Shown piece after piece: positions 23,620-36,797 of a stretch of DNA of 64,000 nt. The stretch comes from Spinellus fusiger. Lineage: Eukaryota > Mucoromycota > Mucoromycetes > Mucorales > Phycomycetaceae. Every line of letters begins with the position of its first letter. The stretch's first letter is position 1. The notes below the pieces were generated by a model. That model was not told the DNA's origin, ran no database searches, and saw only the letters and a program-made list of their open reading frames with translations. The position numbers and the translations under genes are program-made. The stretch lies in NCBI GenBank assembly GCA_025094145.1, contig JALLLS010000045.1, positions 186,001 to 250,000 of the forward strand, written 5' to 3'.

Positions 23620-24116
23620 TGTTGCACTTTCATAACTCAAACCAATGCTTATCAGAATTGTATGTCTTTCACTTTATAAATACATTGTGTTATAATGTTG
23701 ATGTTTTTATTTTTGAATTAACCATATTAATAACAATAATAGTATAAACTGGGAAAGGTACTTTTATGTAAACAGTATTAGCAGTAGATCTACCCTCTCT
23801 TCCTGGTATTTGTGAGCTTTGGGAATCCAAAAATATTTAAATCCCAATAGTGACTGTTTTTTTGCGAATTGCTCACTGCTAACTTCTCGTTTTTAATATA
23901 TAAGATTTTTATTTATAGCTTGACTTTATATCTTTATTTATTTTTTACTTTATTTTTTAAAAGGAAAGAGAAAGAAAGAAGAGACATACCCAGAGAGACA
24001 AAACCCAAAGAGATAGAACCCATAACAACAGCACCCATAACAACAACAACAACACTCACAACAACAATAACAACAGTCCTAAGAATATTAGCCAGTACAA
24101 AAAAAGTTGATTGTTC

Positions 24117-26400
24117 ATGGCACGTGTCTACCTCTTTCCCTCTAATGCACTACATACAACTGAGCACCGTGGAGCCTCTTTACAGGAGAATGAAGAATTT
24201 CAACAGCTGGAACAAGAGAGTACCCATTCTATTTCGACATTAGACGAAAGCCATTCTCTCGATATTACTGCAGTACATAGTCATGACCCTAGTCTAAAAA
24301 GGAGCATAAAGATAGAACAGGCTGTATCAGCAGGATTACAGCAAGACCTGTCTCTTTACTCTAATAGCGGTGATCATCCCAGTTCCAGTTCCAGTTCTAG
24401 TTCCAGTTCCAGTTCCAGTTCCAGTCATAGCCATAGCCATAGCCATAGTCACAACCACAACCACAACCACAACAATAATAACAACCATGGCAGTGCTGCA
24501 CTGACAGCCGCTCTACTACAAAGCACACCCACCGAGACAGATAAGGCAGAAACAATACCAAAGACAGAAACACAAGGTAAACAATGATATGACTGACATA
24601 TGGCTACAAGATTGACTTATATTCTCTACTGTTTTGTTCATGTATGGAATCATCCTCATCATTGCCTTTTGTAATAATATGAATCATCATCCTCTATAAT
24701 AATATGAATAACAATCCTCTATAATAATATCCAAATATCCATGCTCCATAATATTGCCACTGTTCATCATTCTAATACTGATCATGGTATATTCCTCAAG
24801 ACAATCCACCAGAAAAGACACCACTAAAACTACTCTCAGAAGAACAAAGCAAGAGTCCTACACTTATTGAAGATACAATGGAAAGGGCCGCAGTATCAGC
24901 ATTACAGCTACTGAGTCATACTGACATGGAGAGAAAGACACAACAGGAGTTTGATACCAGCAATGTCATGTTAATTGCCAACTATCCTGGACTCTCTAGT
25001 GTATCCAACCCATCACCACTAAAGACATTGGATCTACAGGACGACGGTCTAGAAGATTACAAACGTGGAAGTTGGACAAAAGAAGAAGACGAGCTCCTCT
25101 TAACAGGGATCAAACAGTACGGCTACGGACGATGGAAAGAAATAGCCAACACCATTGAAGGACGTATAGGAAAACAACTCAAACAGCGATGGGACAATGT
25201 ACTTGCTACCAAGTTTGTTGATCAAGAATGGCTGCAAAACAAAGTACAGAATGATGAGGAATGGCAGCAGAGAAATACTGTTAATATTGATGAAGATGAA
25301 TCTTCTGAAAGTACAGCTGAAGAACCAGAAAAGGACAGAACAGTGAATGACAAGACACTCAAATTCTTTGATACAGCCGATTGGAATGAAATTGCACAAA
25401 AGATCACTGAAAAAGCAAGAGAAGGAAACCAAGGGGCCATTGAGGTATTGCTTTCTCAGGCACTTCTTGGTACAGTCCAGCCTACACCAAAGCCCATGCT
25501 TCACTCTCTTGGCAATGCTTCTTCACTCACATCTGCTCAGTATCATCGTGCTTCTCATGGGATGAGTCAGGGACAAAACTCGACCACCAGCACAACACCC
25601 TTTAATTTTGCAGATGCAGCTGCACTCGCACTTTATGCTCAGCAACTTGAACACACTTCTGAGGGTCAACATCTTCTCTCTTCCACCTCTATCAATGCAG
25701 CAGCAGTGTTAGCCAACCATCCCTACTTTATGTCGCATTCTTTTGGTCAGGTTGGCTGTGATAGCAGCAGTGTAGCAGCAGCAGTGGCAGCGGTAGCTCA
25801 TGCTTCGAGTAATGATAATAATAATAATAATAATAATAGTAGTAGTAGTAGTAATAACAGTAATAATAATAATAATAATGTTGGAAGTATGAGCCACTCT
25901 CCACACTCACCCACACTGACTCAAAAGCGAAGGCGATCTAATCCAGCCCTCGCAGACACACAATCTGCAGCCATGTCTATTTACGCCTCTTCAGCTCCTA
26001 TTATTACTACCATTAATAATCAGACACAAACAGTCTATCCTTGCTTGTTTCCATCGTGCGGAAAGACATTTGCCAGACTGTATAACCTCAAGAGCCACTC
26101 AAGGACACACACAGACGACCGTCCTTTTACTTGTCAAGTATGCCAGACGGCCTTTAGTCGAAACCATGATCTTAAACGACATGTGAAGATCCACGGAGGA
26201 GACAAGCCTTATCGATGCATGGGATGCAATAAGACATTCTCAAGGTAAAGCAGGAAAAAAAAAGACAGATGTGTTGATAAGAGACAGTGTATGGTTCCTT
26301 ACTGTGGTAGAACTGACCCTTTTTCCTCTACTACAGATTGGATGCACTGAAAAGACATAAGAGCAATCAACGCAATAAGACAGCCTGTATGGGGCATTAA
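24117..26400 (+). CDS. Transcription factor with one Myb/SANT domain and C-terminal C2H2 fingers
   Basis: Exons 24117-24576, 24801-26244 and 26337-26400 give 655 aa. The N-terminus has Ser, His and Asn repeats. A Myb/SANT repeat lies near residues 242-290 (RGSWTKEEDELLLTGIKQYG...GRWKEIANTIEGR...LKQRW) with three spaced Trp. The C-terminus has two complete C2H2 fingers (C-x4-C-x12-H-x3-H and C-x2-C-x12-H-x3-H) and a third with CMGC...KRH ending in a Cys rather than a second His; the last intron interrupts finger 3. Ala, Ser and Asn runs fill the middle. The start follows a CA-rich leader. The partner domain pairing is unusual. DNA targets are unknown. Confidence 0.9.
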
Positions 26401-26840
26401 CTTCTTCCACACCTAACTTATCCACACCCAACCCACCTGCACCGAACCCACCTGCACCCGCTTATAATAGTCACTCACTCACTCACATATACTTGCACGG
26501 ATTCATTTCTATTTCAACTTCAGTACTCACCCAAACTCCCCTCATACCATTGTCTTTATGCTGTATACAACATCGTATTTTGTTTTCTTTGTTTTTGTAA
26601 TCAATAAATCAATTTTGCCTGTAGGTTGATCAACACGCCTCTTGTAAAGCACATGGAAAGTATATGAATATTTTCTTTTTATATGATGATGATGTTATCA
26701 TTAATATCATTAATATCATTAATATCACTATTGTTATTACTATTACTGTTATTATTTTTATTATCATTGTTACTACTACTGCTATGACTGTGACAATGGC
26801 TGCTAATGTCTATAGAATACTACATCATGGCCACCCATAT
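26401..26840. other. Convergent intergenic spacer
   Basis: The 440 bp between the convergent Myb/C2H2 and DDHD genes. It holds tandem CACCCAACCCACCTGCACCGAACCC-like short repeats just after the stop, an AATAAATCAAT-type polyadenylation-like stretch near 26602 and an (ATT)n/(ATC)n patch at 26680-26780. Confidence 0.5.
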
Positions 26841-29595
26841 CTAGGCCCTTCTATTATTACTGTCTGTACGTGTTGAAGAACTAACAGAAGGTGTCTGTGT
26901 CTCTTCTTTGGAAACACCATCCAACTTCTCAAGACGACGGACAATATGCCACAGTAAATCCTTATTGGTCCAGTACGAGAAGTGAGCTCGCATGCCAACA
27001 AGATACTCATTAGCAATCATGCTCATAAAACTCTCAGGTTGCAGTACATAGTCAATGCGTTGTGCTCTTGGAAGCGTGTTGAGGGCCTCTTGTTGTTTGG
27101 CTTCTTTCTCTTTAGAGTCTTCTTCCTTGTTTTTCTTTTCTTCACCTTGTTCTTGTTCTTCTTGTTCTTCTTTGGTGGAGTCTTTAGTAAGAGTGGCGTC
27201 CTTGGCAGCATCTTCTTTTGATTTTCCGGGTGAGGTAATGGCAGGTCCAGGTGCATGGAGTTCTTTGTTCAAGTCTGTTAAGAGAGTATTATTGCCACTG
27301 TCTTTTTCCTCTTTTTCCTCTTTTTCATTTCTTTGGGATGTCTTTTCTTGGGAAGAGGAATGCGAGTTGTTTTTATTTTTATTTTGGTGTGGTTCTTTAG
27401 CCACCTCTGTTGAATGAGAGTGATCACTTTTAGGCTCACTAGAGAGATCTTTGGGTGCATTGGAACCAGAATCCCCTTGTTTTTCTTTATGTGCTGTTGG
27501 AATAGTTAATGTGTCCATACCACCACCACTGCTACTTTTTCTTTTCTCTTGTCTTTGATGTGAATATCTATCAAAATTGATACGTGCTCTTTCTACAGTA
27601 TCCATTCGGATTCCATCAATCCCAAGGACTTCTACCAGATGATGACGATTTTCATGACGGAAACTGGCACTGTAGAGACTGTCAGAAGGTTTGCTTTCAA
27701 TGGGACTAGTGAGGGGCGAGATAAACGAGTGTGCAAAATGAGTGATGGGGGAATCTGTGATAATTCTGATATCGCGTGGGGATGCGGATGTCTTGCTTAA
27801 TTTCAAGCAGGGCCGATGATTGTGATTGTTATGGCTATTGTTGGTCTGTACCAAATTCTCATTGGTATGATGAGGATCATTGCACCTATCATCTCGCTCC
27901 AGACTATTGTCTTTTAGGTGTATATTCAAATCATCACAAAAAGCAAGGAGTTGTTCTCGTGTCTGTTCATGCAATGGATCCCACCCCACTACATGTGTGT
28001 CTGGATGCTGAATCTCATCTTCTTGCATATTCTTTTTTTCTTTTGAAAAGTAGCGCATAAAGGCATTGAAGGAAGACACAAAACTACTGGGTTCTGTTGG
28101 AAGTTCTTGTGCTGACGTGTCCATGGACTCATCAATAACTCTTTCTGTACTCTCGGTAATACTGTTTTCAGGAACAGGATCAGGATTCGGATTGGAAGTT
28201 AAACGCCAAGGGATGAAGGAAACAAGGCTAAGACCGGGAAAAGACGGCATGGAGGGGAATGAGAAGGAAGGGCCAAGAGGAAGAGCACGTTCCACTAGTA
28301 CAGCAGCCTGATCTGTGTAGTATTCATTTAAAAGAGGCTCGAATCGATAGGCCTATTTTGACATTAGCCCCTCCATTCGTCTATGCCTGACCTGTCTATT
28401 GAATAAAGAGTGGACTTACTAGTGGATCAAAGGGATGAAATACATTTTCAAATAGAATATCATTGTCTGGGTGATAATGAATTGGAGATTGTCCGCGAAA
28501 TGTAAGAACAGCACCCAACGGGGATCCAAGTCCAAAGAAGTGGGTGGGCTTAAAGTTAAGCTTTGGAAAGTCAATAGGCAACTTTGCATAATCTTCTTTT
28601 GTCTCTTCTTCTTCTGGTGTGAGCTTGCGTTGATGAGACAGAATATCATAGACAATAATACCACCTAGTCTATTGGTGCGGTTATTTGTATCTCTTATTA
28701 TTTTACCCTTGCAGAAGAATATAAACCTATCGATGTATACCACTTACGAATAACCCAGGATCACAATCTCGCCATTAAAGTCGGGATACTTTTCAAGAAT
28801 GTTTTGATAGGAGGTATTAAAGAGTTCAGTGACATAATTAACAATCTTTTGCCCACGAGACTTTGAGAAGTAAAAGAGAACATCGGCTAAATAGTCATTT
28901 TCAATCAGTCGGACAGTAGGAATTGACTTTAAAGTGATACTGCTAAGAATAGGATCCACTTCTTCATGGATATGCTTATGCCATTCGATTGGCACGAGTT
29001 CTATGCGTACATTGCGCTCGGGTAGTTTTGCCTGTAGTATTTGGCGGGTGGTTTCTCGAAGATTGTCGACTATTCAATAAGCATCATGTAGTACTGACTA
29101 GGTCACCTACTGTTCTCATAAAAGTGGCCGTACTGTTCTGTTTGCTGACCAATACCCTAGCATACAGGTCTATGAATTATGGTAGGATAGAGAGGGTATT
29201 TACATGTATAACAAACACAATATGGTTGATAGGTTCATTTGAGAGTGATTCTTCAGATAGGTCAGAAGGAGGAAGAGGCACTAGACAGGGTGACAAGAGG
29301 GGAGATGGTATAGCGTCATTGTCTATTCATTTTATGAGTACTGTGAACTTGGTTTTATTTATGTTTCTTATATCTGTCTGTCTGTCTATCTTTCTGTCTA
29401 TCTATTCTACTTCTGTCTATCTATTCTACTTCTGTCTATCTATTCTACTTCTGTCTATTCTGTCTATTCTGTCTATTCTGTCTATTCTGTCTATTCTGTC
29501 TATTCTGTCTATTCTACCTCTATCTATTCTATCTATTATTGCAGGACAGTACCTTGAGAAGTGGCAGACAGTTGTGGAGAAGGTATATAGGCAGT
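26841..29595 (-). CDS. DDHD-domain phospholipase (PA-PLA1 family), 5' end uncertain
   Basis: Intracellular phospholipase A1-like protein of the SEC23IP/DDHD1 family, linked to phosphatidic-acid turnover and ER-Golgi or mitochondrial membranes. Exons recovered: 29595-29553, 29322-29204, 29156-29111, 29069-28748, 28669-28420 and 28352-26841 (763 codons visible). The lipase core reads VFVIHGIGQQ and ILGYSLGGIIVYD (GxSxG nucleophile elbow). The DDHD domain follows: FFGLGSPLGAVLTFRG, HPFDPLAYRFEPL, RIDYVLQ, AHFSYWTNKD. A long Ser/Lys/Glu-rich low-complexity insert (27.08-27.5 kb) separates the domain halves. The N-terminal region lies upstream of 29553 but its exons are unclear; 29.6-29.87 kb is open in the same frame. 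Intron 29323-29552 contains a minisatellite. Confidence 0.88.
29374..29533. repeat. CTATTCTGT/CTATTCTACTT minisatellite inside an intron
   Basis: A run of TCTG units, then three TCTATCTATTCTACTTCTG-like units, then about seven TGTCTATTC units. It lies entirely within the predicted DDHD-gene intron 29323-29552 and accounts for most of that intron's length. Confidence 0.9.
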
Positions 29596-32508
29596 CTCAA
29601 AGAACATAACAGACAGAAGAAAGAAAAGGTTCAGGAACTGCTGTGACAAAGTGAACAGAAGAAGTAGCTTGTCACTACACCGAAAAAGGCAGTTTATTTC
29701 TTTTCTTTTTTTTCTTCTACAGTGCATGCCGTCATAATCATGTCTTAAGTACACGGAAGAGGCGGCTTCCTTTAGTGTGACTGTCCTGATGTTCATGCTC
29801 CTTGTCATTACTCGTCCTACTACAGAAACAACACATTCAGAGTGCCTTGTTCTTTTCCGCCAATAAGACATTCTGAATAGGCCATGCCTTTTATTTATTC
29901 ATTGAAATTGGATGAACAGAATGTCTTTATACAAGGAGGAATAAGAGTGCACCCAAGAGTAGTGTTTATTTTATAGTGTTCTCATTCTAGGACGCACAGA
30001 GCTTGGATGGCATTCCCTCCCCTTTTTATCCTTTGACGGGCTTTTGAATGTGTTCGGAGAGAATAACATGTTTCTTACTTGTAGGAATACCAAGAATACA
30101 TTGGTACAGCTTAACTTGTAAGAAGTTATAGGCCATTCAAGCGGTAAAAGCGTTGTTTGATTCCCTCTCCCTCATAGTCTCAATACCACCTGAATGAGTA
30201 AAAGTGACTGATAAAATACCCTCAAGAGAGAAAAGTAATACACCATGAGTAGACACATAGGCAAAGGAAACAAACATATGTAGACGGGATGAGAATGGCT
30301 GTTTGTATCTTCAAAAGTCCCTCCAAGTAGCTGAGTGTGTAGAAGACTATACTCATCGTCAATATTGATTGTGATACTGCTGTGTAGACTCACAACACAG
30401 AGATAATCCAGCTGGATGGATTGAAAACTCAAGTAAAGAAAGAAATAGACAAACAAACTCAAGAAAGACAATGAAGCAGAGTTACTCTATAGACATAAGG
30501 CAATATCGATCTCTTACTAAGATGTCTGTTTGAAACAAAGCGCATACTTCCAAGTGAAATGAAAGAAGTGTATAGGCTTCTCCTATAGACTGTTGAAGCC
30601 TCTGTGTTTCTATAGCCCATAAAGAGACATGGCCAAGATGAGGTATGAGACATTCTAAATAGACCCGAAATCTGTGAGTCTTTCATGTTCTTTATGAAAA
30701 TTAAATAATCCATTGTATTGGTAAGGATGTTAATAATGATCAAGACAAAAGAATAGCGTACTACCTAATGATGTAGGGTGATTTCAATGTAAATCTATAG
30801 GCTTTAGAATGAAAACCAAGTCCTGAAGGCTCTATTGATATTATCCAACAACCACTTTTTACTGTTTTGAAGCATAGAAATATATCATCCTTCTCATAAC
30901 ATTCATAATACTCATAATACTCATAATATTATATTCAAAATTAAGATATAGAAAAAAGACGACAAAGAGACCAATCAAAGCTTATTTGATACAAACATTT
31001 AGCATTTAATATTGACATGGGGGATTGAAAAACCCCTCACAAACATATGCCCAAGTTCTAAAATAAAATAAGATACTAACATTTAACAGCCAAATCTATA
31101 TTCATCTTGCTATATCTATCTATATATTTTTTCCTTCTATTGTTCGACGTTGTATTTACTCTTCTCTCTTTCTCATGCATTCAAAGATATTTATAGGTAG
31201 CATCTTTTAGGTTATCAAGTGCCTTTACAGGGTGACTATAAGACCCAATGTAAAAAGACAGCTCATCAATACACCTGAAAAAAAAAAGAAAAAAAAAGAC
31301 CACCCTTGGACCTCTCGCCAATATTCTTTCACTAATGAATGATTCCATCTATCACCATGAGGATAGATACAGCATAGTAATACTAGATTATCCAAAGGTA
31401 TCTACAGCACGCATGATGATGTATGTGGGTGGATTATGCTTATCATAGAAGCATTGTACATAGTAAATGATTGGCTGACTTACGTGACTTATTTTAAACC
31501 AAGCGGAGGCTTGTCTGTCATAACGTAGATGCTACCACAGGGATATTAACAGAACTAAAGCAATAGATGTATTACTCACCATCACCTAAGGAAAAACTGA
31601 ATCCTATTGGACACTAGGTATTAGAGATGGATTGGATTGGCAGAGAGACACAAGAATAGAAGAGTATAACTTTCATATTCGTTTTCGGCAAATGAATAGA
31701 GAGTGGTGATGGTGGTGGTGATGGTACCCTATCTGGTACCTGTCTGTCTGTGCTTGTCTGTAGATAAATATGAACACACATCTGTTGATTTTAGTATACA
31801 ATGGAAAGAATAGATATACTATTGAGTGTTTTCTGGACAGATTTTATGAAAGAAGTCTGTCAACACTGTCTAAAGATCAAATCCCCATCTGACCCTACAT
31901 AGGATATACTACAAACAGACAGAAAGGTCTACCCTACAATTCATGAGGAGATGTAAACAATAAAACTCAGTATTTGATAACAACGGATAGTAGTACAGGA
32001 TAGTTACCCCACTGTAACAGCAGGCATGTGAAATCATCTGTAACGATAACAAGACCATGTCTCAAAGGAAACGTGAAAGAGCCAGTTTCAAACAGTTGAG
32101 AATTAAATATTAGTTTAATTGAATAGATGACTTAATGGAGTATCTTTGAATCAAGATCAAAGACAATACCATAAAAGACAAATGTAAGGAATACCTTGCA
32201 CTATGTCCATGTAGAGAAGAGACATTGCTCAATGAATACAGTTCTTCATACATACAACACTGAGATGTAAACCATTCTTATTTTTATTATTTCTGATATT
32301 TATATTTATATTATAAGTATTATTATTATTATCATAATGTGTACATAGCATAGGACATTGTTTTATGTATAAACAAACCAAAAATAAAAGAGGTTTGTCG
32401 TGTAGCAAGTAAAACCAAGAGGGGGCCCTCCCAGTGGTTTAACTTTACCTTTTGAGTTATCTTCTTAAACGTCCTTATCTACAGAGGCATTGTAATAGCC
32501 ATTCCCCA
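29596..32508. other. Mostly non-coding; may include 5' exons of the DDHD gene
   Basis: About 2.9 kb. Minus-strand frames at 29.6-29.87, 30.17-30.47 and 30.46-30.74 kb contain protein-like stretches (for example ITINIDDEYSLLHTQLLGG near 30350) that could be upstream exons or relics, but no splice chain convinced me. 30.8-32.5 kb is AT-rich with no supported feature. Confidence 0.4.
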
Positions 32509-33862
32509 TCAGAGAGTCCACTTGGCAAGCTCTTGACGAAAAGCAGATAGACGCTGCATTGAATACAAAAAGTAATCAAAACTGATCTCGCTCTGGCTAG
32601 CCTGGATCAATCCCCACAGTCCCCAGAAAAGATGGCTGAGCATGACTGATATCAGTACCTCTTTATGAAGATGCGCGATGGATGTTTTGCTTCTATTTGA
32701 TTCCAAGTAGGCATTTAAGAAGACCATTTGCTCTTCATGAGTAGGAAAGTCCCTCGGCTTCATGGAGGCAGGTGTGTCACAGTGGTAGTCATACATCCAC
32801 TCACAAAAGTGATTGGCAATCTCATAGCCACGAGTGTTATACCCAGCATATTCAAAATCAATGACGACCAGTTCATTGGTAGAATCAAGTTTGAGGATAT
32901 TTCCATATTGTGTCTTGAGAGATATAAGTATAGATCTATAGATTGAAGTTTGAAAGAATGACTTACATCATTGTGCGAGAATACTATAGGGCTTGGTTGT
33001 GTGTTAAGAAGTCTTCGGCAGATACTGATCTCTTGTTCAAAGAGATCAAAATCGAACGCCTCCAATTCACTTGACCATTTTCTATTAGCCATAAGCCGAG
33101 GCATCATTTCATTAATGGATATCATCCATTTATCAATGTTTTCCCATGCGGACAACTTAGTTTGAGGAGGCAATGGGTAGATATGAATAATAGAGTGCAA
33201 TTGACAGAGACGTCCAGCAATCTGTTTGGAAACCTCAGGACAGCGAAGTTCTTTACGAGTCAATGTGGTAGACTGCAAGAATTCTTCAAATCTTCCATTC
33301 CCAAAGATACCAAGAAGGCGAGGGCCAATACCAAAGTGGGAAAGACGAGAAAGCCAAGACAATTCACTCTCTCTATCGAGAAGTTGGTCACAGCCAACAC
33401 CATAAATACGCATAAGGTATCGCTTATTATTCACAGTGACAAAGAACACAGCATTTGTCAAAGCACCACTGATACGCTCAAGTGAAAATTGATCTACAAC
33501 TGTGATAAGGCTAGGAAACAATTTCTGCATTACACCAGTGATGGATTGCTCAAGAGCAGCTAAGGGCATACTAGTAATAAAGATAGATCATTATTACTTG
33601 TACTCTTGAAAGAAAAAGAAAAAACCCATACAACTTACTTTAAGAGAATCTTCTCCTCACATGTAGGAATCGATTTCTCAGAGACATCGACACTTGGATG
33701 CAGCATAGACAGTGGTGTCACTGATCTGATGGCTTGAGGGTAAGAAGTTAACAGTGCAGGACTGCTGTTACTTCTCGGTCCTAGGCCTCGTAAACCAGCA
33801 GCATGAGAAGCCATTTCATGGGAGGAAATAGTGTCGGTAGTAATAATCATTGGAGGAATCAT
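32509..33862 (-). CDS. Choline/ethanolamine kinase
   Basis: First step of the Kennedy pathway: ATP-dependent phosphorylation of choline or ethanolamine in the cytosol. Exons 33862-33639, 33570-32967 and 32913-32509 give 410 aa. Motifs are the nucleotide-binding-lobe segment FFVTVNNKRYLMRIYG, the catalytic-loop SHNDTQYGNIL (Brenner motif with the Asp) and the choline-kinase motif VVIDFEYAGYN carrying the metal-binding Asp. LSHLFWGLWGLIQA is the usual C-terminal helix. The catalytic loop is split by the last intron. The start MIPPMIITT is the first in-frame ATG after a stop-rich leader. Choline versus ethanolamine preference cannot be decided from motifs. Confidence 0.94.
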
Positions 33863-36797
33863 CTTTGTAAAAATAAAGATAAAAACAATAAAACGAGAAA
33901 ATGGACAAACGTAAGAAAAAATAGAAAAAGTTGACAGACTCCAACTAAGTCTTTTTATACTGCTTACTTGTACTTTTATCACGTGAAAATATTCATAGAC
34001 CGGCCCAGCCAATACTTTTTTAATGTCCAGAAAATAGGATCGCATGACGTTACCATGGAGATAGGATCAACCACGGGATTTGATCAGCATGGTTTCTGGT
34101 GAGACCACCGGAGTAGGAATACAAAAGTGAGAGTGTCTGAGTCTTATCTACGGATGACAAGCGTTGGTACCAGAAAACGCACAGGCTTTTTTCTCTTTGA
34201 TGAAAACAGGTCTAAAAATCAAAAGGGTTACATAAACACACTACAATTAGATTGGAACTTGCTATTGTTTAGAGTATGTACCACTGAAAACAACAACAAA
34301 GAGAAGATAAAGATGATGACAGATCGTTTCTATAGATCTATTACTAGTGGCTAAATGTTTGCAGAAATCATCTATTTGCCACTCCAGTTATTATTACTCT
34401 CAGTCTATGACATAATTCACTGTGCATTGGAATGATAACCTTAATTCTCTCATAAGAATTTTATAAAGGTGTGGTAGACGTGTATTGTATTCTAAAGAAT
34501 ATTATTAAAAGGAATAGTGAATAAAAGTGTTTAAGAATAGCCCAAAATATAGATATAAAAGGTACTGATCTGAAACTTCTAGGAGAGATAAGATGAGTAT
34601 TTAGGCAGAATCAGATATTATAAAACTCAGATAGATACAATACTCTTAATAATTTATATTAACAGAATATCGAGATGACTCTGTATCTACACTACTGTCT
34701 CTGTTCAACAGGATCTACTCTATAATCTTGGGTTACTCTGAAAACAGAATGGATAGTCCAAGGAGAGATAATCGATAGGGGTAAAGAGTATGTCATTTTA
34801 CAGAGAAGTAATAAATACAGAAAAGAAGTCGCAGGCCATTTGTTCCATGGACTCTACTATTTACTAGAGAGTATCTATTTTATCGATGATTAAGCTAATG
34901 CATCATTATTGAACTAGACCAATAAATGTTGTTTTTTTATGTAGCTTCAAGAGAGAGAAGATAAGCTTAATACTAAAAATAAAAAATAAAAACATTCTAT
35001 AAAATAAAATAGTATACTGATCTCTTCAATACACAAAAAATAATAATCAGAGAGATACTTTTATGATGAGTGACTGATCGATGAATGAGACGGACTTGAG
35101 GTTGTGTAAAACAGGGCACACACTAAAGTACATAGATCCTATTGCCTGGTCTACTATCATTTTACATTGTTAGCTATCTTTCCATGTATAAAAAAATGAC
35201 CAAAAGAATGTAATCGATAGTTTCAAATTCCAGACTATTTTTATACCAAAAAATAACATATGCTATTATTTTCTCTGTTCATAAAACTACCTTTTATATA
35301 TATATAATGTCTCAATTATCTTTACCAAGACCCTCGAGATGTATAAGAAATATACCAGCCTGGAGACTTGTTCACTCATTCTTCATGAGGTGCTGAACAT
35401 CAACAACACCCTGGTTGAGAAAAATAGTGATGAACAACTCCCCCCTAGACCAAAAAGGCTATCAGAGCAGACATGGCTATCGCGGTCTCAAAACTAGCCT
35501 TGAAGAGGCACCTCGATGAAATGGATTTCCATTCACTCATTCTAGTAGGGAAGCCTCTTTTGACAAAGAAGAACATAGAGCCTTGATTCTAGTGAACCCA
35601 TGAGCAGTGACAGGAGGTTGTCTGGTCCAATGAGTCTAGGGTTGAGTTGATGAGCTTTGATGCCTTTGTCAATACTTATCAGGGAGTATGGCATAGCCTT
35701 TGATCCCAAGAATGTCCTGGAAACAATGAGGTTCGGAGGCGACTTTGATGCTGTAATGAGGTAAAATATCTAAAGTGACAGATGTCCTCATTGCTAGCAT
35801 GGGGCAGAGATGCCAGGCAGTGATAGATGTCAAAGACAGATGGTAGTTGCTAAGCAACCTTACAATAAAGCCACTGTTATTTATTTTAAACACCACCTTA
35901 TGTATCTATTGAGAGTTTTATGTTTCTATCTAATGAACTCATAAAGCGATAACACTATTAAGATAAGATATGAATCCAGAAAGAAAAAAAAGGAAATCAG
36001 CATTTAAACCCGTCGATTACATTCTTTTGGTCACTTTATTCACAATGAAGAGTATTTTATGAACAGAAATACATTGTTATACTATAAAACTGAATATTAT
36101 CTTTCATTTCTTTTTAGACAATAGAAACGTCAAAACTCATGGCAATACATCTTTATGATACTGATATCATCTTGAAATTCACGTTGCCCCTTTCTAAGCA
36201 CATGTACCTATCCCTTTTACCAATAGAACCTACTTGTAACTTATCATCAACGTCATCCAACCTCGCCAAGAGGTTTTGGTTAGATAGGTAGAAGGCTCGT
36301 GTCCATTGCATTGGCTTAAATCTATTGATATTCATATTCATGATCTTCTACTACCACTCATATGACCAGACAATAGAATACCACTGTATGGGGATTCAGT
36401 GAAGCTGCTTATGATTCCACTTGAAGACAGACTCACTCCTGGGGATGGTAAGAGAAGTAGCCTATTGTCTCGAGAAAAAATATTTAGCGCATTCATTAAG
36501 ACATATGTTACCATGTCTTTTAATCATTAATGTCTTGGTTTGATGAGAATTTCTTTTTATTATTATTATTTGATCTATAGTTTACAGTGACTTATTTTTA
36601 TACACTACAAAGGAGATTCCTAGCGTTGTCATCTTTATGTCGTGTAAAAAAGTACTTTGGCAAACACACTCTTTAATAATAAATAAATAGATAAACAGTA
36701 AACGTTATAAATCAATCAATCACTTATACAAAGGCCAATTCCTTAATAATAATTTAAAACAAAAGTCAAGCATATACGTTTAATCACTTATTTCCTA
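33863..36797. other. Gene-poor region with a Tc1 relic
   Basis: About 2.9 kb of AT-rich DNA upstream of the kinase gene. It contains the Tc1-type transposase remnant at 35471-35760. Nothing else is recognisable; the frame at 34.13-34.35 kb has no motif. Confidence 0.5.
35471..35760 (+). pseudogene. Tc1/mariner transposase remnant
   Basis: Translation of the plus strand gives LKRHLDEMDFHSLILVGKPL, LTKKNIEP, then after several stops VVWSNESRVELMSFDAFVNT and VWHSL. This matches the Tc1 order: second helix-turn-helix region, KPLLTKKN, then the first catalytic block (V-x-WSDES, here WSNES with Asp changed to Asn). Multiple stops make it non-functional. I did not identify its terminal repeats. Confidence 0.8.

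Noticed and set aside
25709..25916. Minus-strand poly-Tyr/poly-Ile frames opposite the Myb/C2H2 gene
   Set aside because: They are antisense to the AAT/AGT codon repeats of the real plus-strand exon.
26982..27417. Plus-strand hydrophobic frames opposite the DDHD gene
   Set aside because: They mirror the Lys/Glu-rich low-complexity insert of the minus-strand exon, giving Phe/Leu/Ser runs.
29374..29533. Regular direct repeats suggesting a CRISPR-like array
   Set aside because: Units are contiguous and 9-19 bp long without unique spacers; it is a minisatellite in a fungal intron.
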